A stretch of DNA of 6,995 nucleotides, taken from an uncultured bacterium (GTDB lineage: Bacteria > Eisenbacteria > RBG-16-71-46 > CAIMUX01). The position numbers and the translations under genes were made by a program. Where the stretch lies: the NCBI GenBank assembly GCA_946886185.1, contig CAMPIC010000144.1, positions 1-6,995 of the forward strand, written 5' to 3'. Shown here piece by piece: positions 1-5,306 of the stretch. A model generated the notes under the pieces. It did not search any database. It saw only the letters and a list, made by a program, of their open reading frames with translations, and was not told the origin of the DNA. Each line of letters starts with the position of its first letter. Position 1 is the stretch's first letter.

Positions 1-1
1 G

Positions 2-55
2 CCCTCGCTCGTGCCGATCGGCGACGGCCTCCTGGTCGCGACCAAACTGGCCTGA
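2..55 (+). CDS. C-terminal tail of an upstream gene, possibly an O-methyltransferase (5' truncated)
   Basis: Reading from base 2 gives 17 residues, PSLVPIGDGLLVATKLA, followed by a TGA stop at 53-55. The pattern PIGDGLLVA(x)K at the very end of a protein resembles the last beta-hairpin of class I SAM-dependent O-methyltransferases (caffeoyl-CoA O-methyltransferase-like family), which often finish with L-P-(I/L)-G-D-G-L/V and a basic residue. That is family memory, not proof, and 17 residues are too few for a firm assignment. No competing start-stop frame explains this stretch better. The rest of the gene lies outside the window. The gene end overlaps the first unit of a 31-bp tandem repeat. 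Confidence 0.45.
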   Translation, partial: PSLVPIGDGLLVATKLA

Positions 56-91
56 GAGCCTCCCGGCCGCGACCAACCGGGCCAGAGAACA
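30..91. repeat. Two imperfect 31-bp tandem units, with a partial third
   Basis: Units 30-60 and 61-91 align without gaps and match at 24 of 31 positions by hand count. They share the core CGCGACCAA and the later GGCC and GAGA blocks. A degenerate third start (TCCGGCCGCG, 92-101) follows. The first unit contains the stop codon of the upstream gene and the perfect palindrome GGTCGCGACC at 34-43. This looks like a local duplication of the gene's 3' end that has since diverged. No function is evident. Confidence 0.5.
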
Positions 92-150
92 TCCGGCCGC
101 GGGTCAGCGACCCCTTGCTCCGCGCCTTGCCGTACAGGCAAAATCATTCG

Positions 151-693
151 GTGCGCGAACCGAGCAGGAAGAAGCGGACGGTCGAGTGGGCGCTCGTGTG
201 GGCGGTCCTTTACTTTTGCGCGCCGCTCGGACAGCTTGGCACCGACTTGGCGCATGATCTGCATCACCGGCTGAGTCACGAGAGCTCCGATCACGGACAC
301 GTCCATCCGGCATCGTTCCCGTCGCGTGCGTGCGCGTCGCACCGTGCGGCCGCGCATAACTCGGCCGCTGACGCGTCGCACGATGCGGCCCCGCCTACCC
401 CGGCCACCGGCGCGTCGCACTCGGCGGCTTCACGCGCATCGCAGGAGCGCGACCGCTCGGGCGTGCACGGTCATGGCACGACGATCGATCTCCTTCTGGT
501 CCTCTTCGAGCATGTCGGCGCCGCTCCCAACCCCATTCCGGATCGGGATCCCAACCAGAAGTGGGACCACGTGATTCCCTGCCTTGCGGCTACCCTCCGT
601 TTCGGCTGGTCCGAAGCATTCGCGGACCGGTCCATTCCCTTGGTCCCGCCCATGGCCGAATCGATCGAGCATCCTCCCAGAGCTCGAGTCTGA
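151..693 (+). CDS. Small membrane-anchored histidine-rich protein upstream of a TonB-dependent receptor
   Basis: Counting from GTG 151 this is a 180-residue protein that I do not recognise as a named family. A basic stretch (RKKR, about residues 6-9) precedes one hydrophobic segment (about 12-30), typical of a signal anchor or uncleaved signal peptide, so the rest should face the periplasm. It has 16 histidines, 13 of them between residues 35 and 108, including HDLHH and HGHVH. Three 13-residue repeats beginning ASHxAA occupy residues 62-100. A second, weakly hydrophobic part (GTTIDLLLVLFEHVGAAP, about 109-126) follows. Third codon positions are strongly G/C, which supports coding. The frame is also open from TTG 115 and TTG 127; neither has a clear ribosome binding site. 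I prefer GTG 151 because it gives the tidier signal-anchor layout. His-rich small proteins beside TonB receptors are often linked to metal handling, so a periplasmic metal-binding partner of the next gene is a reasonable inference. Confidence 0.7.
   Translation: MREPSRKKRTVEWALVWAVLYFCAPLGQLGTDLAHDLHHRLSHESSDHGHVHPASFPSRACASHRAAAHNSAADASHDAAPPTPATGASHSAASRASQERDRSGVHGHGTTIDLLLVLFEHVGAAPNPIPDRDPNQKWDHVIPCLAATLRFGWSEAFADRSIPLVPPMAESIEHPPRARV
334..450 (+). repeat. Three 39-bp in-frame tandem units encoding ASHxAA repeats
   Basis: Units 334-372, 373-411 and 412-450 each open with the identical 9 bases GCGTCGCAC (Ala-Ser-His). Each has a variable codon next, then Ala-Ala. The period is exactly 39 bp, or 13 residues, so the frame is kept. 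The remaining seven to eight codons of each unit have diverged. The array lies within the His-rich protein gene and adds evenly spaced histidines to its periplasmic part. Confidence 0.6.
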
Positions 694-723
694 TCGCACG
701 GAGCACGCAGCCGGCGGTTTCGC

Positions 724-733
724 GTGACGTCAC
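724..733. promoter_or_regulatory. Perfect 10-bp palindrome, candidate operator upstream of the TonB receptor gene
   Basis: GTGACGTCAC equals its own reverse complement. It lies in the 107-bp gap between the His-rich gene and the receptor gene, ending 67 bp before the receptor start. A palindrome here could bind a dimeric regulator, but it matches no bacterial operator I can name with confidence (it does not look like a Fur or Zur box). A 10-bp palindrome can arise by chance in GC-rich DNA. Confidence 0.25.
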
Positions 734-784
734 CCAGAAGATGGCGCTCGCGGCTTCGCCGTAGATCAGATTCAACGATTGCTC

Positions 785-790
785 GGGAGG
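785..790 (+). promoter_or_regulatory. Ribosome binding site of the TonB receptor gene
   Basis: GGGAGG lies 10 nt before ATG 801. It fixes the start of the receptor gene and fits the signal peptide that begins there. Confidence 0.75.
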
Positions 791-800
791 TTTCCCCACC

Positions 801-2951
801 ATGGCTCATCATTCGTGCCTGCGGGTCGCGCGCGCCGCGATCCTGGTCACTTCATCCCTGTGGCCGTTCACCACCGCCGGAGCTGCGCCATCCGAGGCGC
901 CACCCTCCGAAGAGTCTTCCGCGACCACCTCCGATGAGTCGCTTGCCGACCGCGAGGAGGAGCTCAAGACCTACCTCCTGGGCGACACGATGGAGGTCCG
1001 TGGTCGATTCGACCGCCTGACCGGAATCGCCGCGACTTCCTCGGAGGGAAGGATCGGACATGTGGACTTCGCGGCTCGTCCGCTCCTGCGCGAAGCGGAG
1101 CTCATCGAGACGGTGCCCGGTCTCATCGCTACGCAGCACAGCGGAGACGGCAAGTCGAACCAGATGTTCCTGCGCGGCTTCAATCTCGATCACGGCACCG
1201 ACTTCCGCACCGTTCTGGATGGAATGCCGGTCAATCTGCCCACGCACGGGCACGGCCAGGGCTATACCGATCTCAACTTCATCGTTCCCGAGCTCGTGCA
1301 TCACATCGAGTATCACAAGGGCGTCTTTCACCCCGAGCTCGGGGACTTCGGGAGCGCAGGAGGAGCGGAGCTGAGCCTCTTCCGAACGTTACCGCGGCCG
1401 TTCTTCAAGTTCGACATCGGAGAGCACCGGTACCGAAGGGCAGTGGGGGCAGGTTCGCAGAACATCGGACCGGGAACTGCATTGGTCGGAGTCGAAGTGA
1501 AAGGCTATGACGGCCCGTGGCAGCTCGCACAGAATCTGAAGAAGGTCAGCGGTCTCGGGCGCTATAGCCTGGAAACGAACGCCGGCTCGCTCTCCGTGCT
1601 GGGAATGGCGTACGCGAACGACTGGAACGCTTCCGATCAGATCCCGCGCCGAGCGGTCGAGGATGGGCGCATCTCCCGCTTCGGTCAGATCGATTCCACT
1701 CTCGGGGGCAGCTCCGATCGGTACAGCCTCTCGGTCGCGTTTCAGCGTGATCGAGCCGAAGCATCCTGGCTCGCCGATCTCTACTTCATCCGGTACTCGC
1801 TGGATCTATTCTCCAATTTCACCTACCGGCTCGCCGATCCCGAGCAGGGGGATCAGCTCGAGCAGGTCGACGAGCGATCCGTGCTGGGTGGGAGCGCGCG
1901 ACTCCGCAAGCCGCTGCTCTGGGCCGGGCGCGAGCATCTCCTCGAGCTGGGAGTCGAAACGCGCAACGATTTCATCGATGAGGTGGCTCTGTACACTTCG
2001 CGCGCTCGGAAACGCACGGGAACCATCCGGCAGAACGACGTGGTCGAGTCGACGGTCGGCGGATATGCCAACGCCAGCACTCGCTGGCATCCTCGCTTTC
2101 GGAGCGAGCTCGGACTGCGCGCCGATTTCTTCTACTTCGACGTGACCGATGACAACATCGCGGAGAACTCCGGGACCGAGACCGCGGGTGTCCTCAGCCC
2201 GAAAGGGAACCTCATCTTCAAACCGTCCGGGTGGGCGGAGCTGTACCTGAGCGGTGGCCTCGGGTTTCACAGCAACGACGCGCGCGGCACGGTGATCGAG
2301 ATCGATCCCGCCACGGGAGAGCCGGCCGAACCGGTGGACCCGCTCGTGAGCTCACGAGGCGCGGAAGTCGGGATCCGCACTGACCTGTTGAACGAGCTCC
2401 GATCGACCGTTTCCGTCTGGTGGCTCGAGCTCGACTCCGAGCTGGTCTTCGTGGGAGACGGCGGCGGGACGGAACCGAGCGACAAGAGCCGCCGCTACGG
2501 AGTGGAATGGGCGAACTTCTACAAGCCGACCGAGCGCCTCGCGCTCGATCTCGACATCTCGTTGAGCGAAGCGCGGCTCCTGGAAGTCGACAGCGATGCC
2601 GACCGCGTGCCGGGCGCGCTGGAAAACGTATTCGCGGCGGGCGCGAGCTGGACGGATCCAAAGGGATTCGTGGGCGCGGTGCGCGTGCGGCACCTCGGCT
2701 CGTATCCGCTGATCGAGGATGACTCAGTCCGGGCCAAGGCCACTACTCTCGTCAACGCCAGCGCCGGGTATCACTTCGGAAACACCAGGCTCACCTTGGC
2801 GCTCCTCAACGCCTTCGACGAAGACGCGAGCGATATCCAGTATTACTACGAGTCCCGCCTTCCCGGAGAACCGGCGGAAGGGATCGCCGACTTGCACTTC
2901 CACCCCGCGGAGCCTCGCCAGCTCCGATTCTCGATCGACGTGGGGCTCTGA
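801..2951 (+). CDS. TonB-dependent outer-membrane receptor, putative metal or metal-complex uptake
   Basis: The 716-residue product is a complete TonB-dependent receptor, an outer-membrane beta-barrel that imports a ligand using TonB-ExbBD energy. The N-terminus is a signal peptide with probable cleavage around residues 26-29 (AGAA). An acidic, Ser-rich linker (about 30-58) follows, then a likely TonB box (MEVRGR, about 64-69). The plug domain, about 88-200, shows the family pattern ETVPGLIA at 103-110, FLRGFNLDHGTDF at 123-135 and VLDGMPVN at 138-145. Right after it come HGHGQGY at 149-155 and further histidines at 167, 168, 172 and 177. The remainder is the barrel, rich in alternating aromatic/polar strands, ending RFSIDVGL rather than the more usual terminal aromatic. 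The length is typical. ATG 801 has a strong ribosome binding site. The His-rich gene upstream and the His cluster in the plug point to a transition metal or metal chelate as ligand. Siderophore or cobalamin cannot be excluded, but no cobalamin riboswitch is visible. Confidence 0.93.
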   Translation: MAHHSCLRVARAAILVTSSLWPFTTAGAAPSEAPPSEESSATTSDESLADREEELKTYLLGDTMEVRGRFDRLTGIAATSSEGRIGHVDFAARPLLREAELIETVPGLIATQHSGDGKSNQMFLRGFNLDHGTDFRTVLDGMPVNLPTHGHGQGYTDLNFIVPELVHHIEYHKGVFHPELGDFGSAGGAELSLFRTLPRPFFKFDIGEHRYRRAVGAGSQNIGPGTALVGVEVKGYDGPWQLAQNLKKVSGLGRYSLETNAGSLSVLGMAYANDWNASDQIPRRAVEDGRISRFGQIDSTLGGSSDRYSLSVAFQRDRAEASWLADLYFIRYSLDLFSNFTYRLADPEQGDQLEQVDERSVLGGSARLRKPLLWAGREHLLELGVETRNDFIDEVALYTSRARKRTGTIRQNDVVESTVGGYANASTRWHPRFRSELGLRADFFYFDVTDDNIAENSGTETAGVLSPKGNLIFKPSGWAELYLSGGLGFHSNDARGTVIEIDPATGEPAEPVDPLVSSRGAEVGIRTDLLNELRSTVSVWWLELDSELVFVGDGGGTEPSDKSRRYGVEWANFYKPTERLALDLDISLSEARLLEVDSDADRVPGALENVFAAGASWTDPKGFVGAVRVRHLGSYPLIEDDSVRAKATTLVNASAGYHFGNTRLTLALLNAFDEDASDIQYYYESRLPGEPAEGIADLHFHPAEPRQLRFSIDVGL

Positions 2952-3031
2952 CGGCAAGCTCTCGCGATTGGTGAGCCCGCGAATGCATGGACCAACTGCG
3001 TCGGCATCTGGAAGGAGTGCCGCTCGGAAGG

Positions 3032-3060
3032 TTCCCGCCGAGGATCGGTCCGAGTATCAT
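3032..3060 (+). promoter_or_regulatory. Weak sigma70-like promoter candidate for the ABC importer operon
   Basis: TATCAT (3055-3060) matches five of six bases of the -10 consensus. It is preceded at 17 bp by TTCCCG (3032-3037), a poor -35 match. It lies in the 145-bp gap after the receptor gene, about 36 bp before the ATG of the binding-protein gene, which is a sensible place for an operon promoter. Nothing resembling a terminator separates it from the receptor gene, so read-through from upstream is also possible. Confidence 0.3.
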
Positions 3061-3087
3061 GGCGCCGGCTCGACAACGACCCCGGCC

Positions 3088-3092
3088 GGAGG
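3088..3092 (+). promoter_or_regulatory. Ribosome binding site of the substrate-binding protein gene
   Basis: GGAGG ends 4 nt before ATG 3097. The reading frame is open much further upstream (to 2719, inside the receptor gene), so this site and the lipoprotein signal that follows decide the true start. Confidence 0.75.
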
Positions 3093-3096
3093 AACC

Positions 3097-3867
3097 ATGA
3101 CCTTTCGATCGTCCGCGCTTGCACTGTTCGCGCTGCTCGCAATGCTGCTCGGGTGCAGCGGGGAGAGCAACGAATCGACGCTCCAGCGGATCGCCGACTC
3201 CAAAACGTTGCGAGTGGGGACGGACGCCAGCTATCCCCCCTTCGAGAGCGTCGATCCGGCCACGGGGCACATCGTCGGGTTCGATATCGATCTGATCCGC
3301 GCCCTCGCGACCCGCCTGGGAGCGAACGTGGAGATCACCGTCGTTCCGTTCGACGCCATCATCGCGGGATTGCGCGCGGGCAAGTACGACGCGGTGATCT
3401 CCGCCATGACGATCACGGAGGAACGCGCGGCTCAGGTATCGTTCACCGAGCCGTACTCCGCGGCCGGGCAGTCGATCTCGATCCGCGCGGCCGACTCGAC
3501 CATCACCGGGATCGAGGACCTGGAGGGCAGGCGAATCGGCGTGCAGCTCGCTACTACCGGCGAGATCGAAGCAAAAAAGATCCCGGAAGCGAAGATCACC
3601 TCCTTCGACGTGATTGGAAACGCCTTCCGCGACCTGGAAAACGGGAACGTGGACGCCGTCATCGCCGACACCCCGACTGCGCGCATCGTCCAGCGCCAGC
3701 ATGGAGCCATCCGGCTCGTCGGCGATCCTCTGACGCACGAAGAGTACGGAATCGCCTGCCGGAAAGAGGATCTCGATCTCAAGAGCGCCTTCGATCAGGG
3801 CATCGCCGCACTCCGAGAGTCCGGCGAATTGCGCGCGCTCGAACAGAAGTGGGGATTCGTCGAGTAG
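3097..3867 (+). CDS. Polar amino-acid ABC transporter substrate-binding lipoprotein
   Basis: The 256-residue product belongs to the family 3 extracellular solute-binding proteins (SBP_bac_3, GlnH/HisJ type), which capture amino acids in the periplasm and hand them to the inner-membrane permease. Residues 1-20 form a lipoprotein signal with lipobox LLGC and acceptor Cys20, so it should be membrane-tethered. Lobe 1 starts with [14 protein letters not shown] (38-51) and [11 protein letters not shown] (61-71). The family signature lies at 103-120, [18 protein letters not shown], where Arg110 is expected to bind the ligand carboxylate. GVQLATTGE (148-156) is the hinge/lobe 2 start, and Asp191 in ADTPTARI fits the acidic residue that contacts the amino group. 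Length is normal. ATG 3097 has a good ribosome binding site. The permease follows after 24 nt and the ATPase after that. The exact amino acid (Gln, Arg, His, cystine or others) cannot be read from the sequence. Confidence 0.93.
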   Translation: MTFRSSALALFALLAMLLGCSGESNESTLQRIADSKTLRVGTDASYPPFESVDPATGHIVGFDIDLIRALATRLGANVEITVVPFDAIIAGLRAGKYDAVISAMTITEERAAQVSFTEPYSAAGQSISIRAADSTITGIEDLEGRRIGVQLATTGEIEAKKIPEAKITSFDVIGNAFRDLENGNVDAVIADTPTARIVQRQHGAIRLVGDPLTHEEYGIACRKEDLDLKSAFDQGIAALRESGELRALEQKWGFVE

Positions 3868-3891
3868 CGATCGGGCATCATCCCGAGATCG

Positions 3892-4566
3892 ATGGAGCGG
3901 TATCGAGTGCTCGACCTCCTCGCGCAATTGTGGACGATCCTCCGTTATCTCGCGCCTGCCGTGCCCAAGACGATTCAGGTCACGCTCGTTTCCTTTGCGA
4001 TCGCGTTGATCCTGGGTCTCGCCATCGGCCTGCTGCGTATCCAGCGCCGCCAGCCGTGGAACTGGATGGCGCGCGCCTACGTCGATTGCGTGCGGGGCAT
4101 TCCACTGCTCGTGATCATCTTCTTCGTCTACTTCGGACTGGGTCGCATACTCCCGTTGCCGCAGTTCCTGGCCGGAGTGATCGCGATCGGATTCTGCTAC
4201 AGCGCGTACGTGGGAGAGACGTTGCGCGCGGGAATCGAGGCCATCCCGCGCGGGCAGTGGGAAGCGGCCCGATCGCTGGGAATGTCCTGGGGCCAGACGG
4301 CTCGCTGGATCGTGCTCCCGCAAGCCTTCCGGGTGGTGGTGCCTCCGCTCATGAACGAGCTCATTTCCTGCCTCAAGGATTCTTCACTGGTCTCGATCAT
4401 CGGATTGCGCGAGCTGACGCGCGCCGGTCGAGAGTATTCTTCCGGGACGTTCATCGACTTTCAGACTTGGCTCGTGGTGGGACTGATGTATCTCGCGATG
4501 ACCGCGCTCCTGACGCGGCTTTCCGGACGTCTGGAAGCGCGACTCCAAGGGGCGGCGCGGTCGTGA
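3892..4566 (+). CDS. Polar amino-acid ABC transporter permease
   Basis: This 224-residue inner-membrane protein is an HEQRo-type permease (His/Glu/Gln/Arg/opine family). [21 protein letters not shown] (about 25-45) is the usual first membrane segment, and further segments fall at about 70-85, 92-108, 150-170 and 190-208. The cytoplasmic EAA loop, which docks on the ATPase, is clear at about 124-145: [10 protein letters not shown], then IVLPQA. Only one permease gene is present, so a homodimer is expected. The ATG at 3892 has only a weak GAG upstream; GTG 3907, five codons in, has GGAG (3894-3897) at 9-nt spacing and is a real alternative start. The stop codon overlaps the GTG of the ATPase gene, so the two are translationally coupled. 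Length is typical of the family. Confidence 0.93.
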   Translation: MERYRVLDLLAQLWTILRYLAPAVPKTIQVTLVSFAIALILGLAIGLLRIQRRQPWNWMARAYVDCVRGIPLLVIIFFVYFGLGRILPLPQFLAGVIAIGFCYSAYVGETLRAGIEAIPRGQWEAARSLGMSWGQTARWIVLPQAFRVVVPPLMNELISCLKDSSLVSIIGLRELTRAGREYSSGTFIDFQTWLVVGLMYLAMTALLTRLSGRLEARLQGAARS

Positions 4567-5297
4567 AGGCTCCCATGGTGCAGGCGGAGCGCCTCTGCAA
4601 GCGGTTCGGAGCCCACCAGGCGGTCGACGGAGTCAGCTTTGTAGTGCCGGTATCGACGGTCGCGGTCTTGATCGGACCCTCGGGATCGGGAAAGTCCACC
4701 GTGCTGCGTTTGATCAACGGGCTCGAGAGAATGGATTCGGGACGGGTTCTCCTCGATCGCGTTCCGCTGGATCACGAGGCGGAGAATCTCGATCGAGTGC
4801 GCGAGGAGTGCGGCATGGTCTTCCAGCAGTTCAACCTGTTCCCTCATCTCACCGTGATGGAGAATCTGACCATTGCTCCGCGCGTCGTCCGCCGCCGCAA
4901 GTTGGACCAGATCCGCGAGGAAGCGCGCAGCCTTCTGGCGAAAGTGGGACTGGAAGGAAAGGAAGAGCGCCGGCCGAGCGAGCTTTCGGGCGGTGAGCAG
5001 CAGCGCGTCGCGATCGCCCGCGCGCTCTGCATGAAGCCGAAGGTGATGTTGTTCGACGAGCCGACCTCCGCGCTCGATCCCGAAACGATCGGAGAGGTGC
5101 TGGACGTGATGCGCACGCTCGCGCGAGAAGGGATGACGATGGTGATCGCGACCCACGAGATGGGATTCGCGCGCGAGGTGGCGCACCAGGTCGTCTTTCT
5201 CGACGAAGGATGCACCGTGGAGATCGGTCCTCCGGCCGAGATCTTCGAGACTCCTCGTGAGGAGCGGACGCGACGGTTCCTCGCCCGTGTCCGATAG
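4563..5297 (+). CDS. Polar amino-acid ABC transporter ATP-binding protein
   Basis: The 244-residue product is a GlnQ/HisP-type ATPase that powers the importer encoded by the two genes before it. Walker A is GPSGSGKST (38-46), the Q-loop is in [11 protein letters not shown] (85-95), the signature is LSGGEQQR (141-148), Walker B VMLFDEP (161-167), D-loop SALD (169-172) and switch His198 (ATHEMGFA). These cover every element needed for ATP hydrolysis. The signature has Glu where amino-acid transporter ATPases usually have Gln (LSGGQQQ). GTG 4563 overlaps the permease stop (GTGA) and has AAGGGG at 4547-4552. ATG 4575, with GAAGG at 4565-4569, is an alternative that would drop four residues. The frame happens to be open far upstream (to 3153), but that part overlaps the binding-protein and permease genes and is not coding. 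Confidence 0.94.
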   Translation: MKAPMVQAERLCKRFGAHQAVDGVSFVVPVSTVAVLIGPSGSGKSTVLRLINGLERMDSGRVLLDRVPLDHEAENLDRVREECGMVFQQFNLFPHLTVMENLTIAPRVVRRRKLDQIREEARSLLAKVGLEGKEERRPSELSGGEQQRVAIARALCMKPKVMLFDEPTSALDPETIGEVLDVMRTLAREGMTMVIATHEMGFAREVAHQVVFLDEGCTVEIGPPAEIFETPREERTRRFLARVR

Positions 5298-5306
5298 GAT
5301 CGACGC

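Noticed and set aside
101..113. Hairpin GGGTC-AGC-GACCC as a terminator of the upstream gene
   Set aside because: The stem has only 5 bp and no T tract follows.
115..150. TTG 115 or TTG 127 as start of the His-rich gene
   Set aside because: The frame is open but there is no ribosome binding site, and GTG 151 gives a more normal signal-anchor N-terminus. Not excluded.
694..800. Cobalamin riboswitch before the TonB receptor
   Set aside because: No recognisable B12-box or the expected length of structured leader; only 107 bp are available.
2719..3096. Upstream extension of the binding-protein gene by 126 codons
   Set aside because: It would overlap the receptor gene end and bury the lipoprotein signal; ATG 3097 has a strong ribosome binding site and begins a proper lipobox signal.
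2952..3096. Terminator after the receptor gene
   Set aside because: The best inverted repeat (CTCGG 3023-3027 with CCGAG 3038-3042) has a 5-bp stem, a 10-nt loop and no T run.
2806..4323. A 505-codon open frame on the minus strand
   Set aside because: It is antisense to the receptor end, the binding protein and the permease, all of which have clear family motifs on the + strand.
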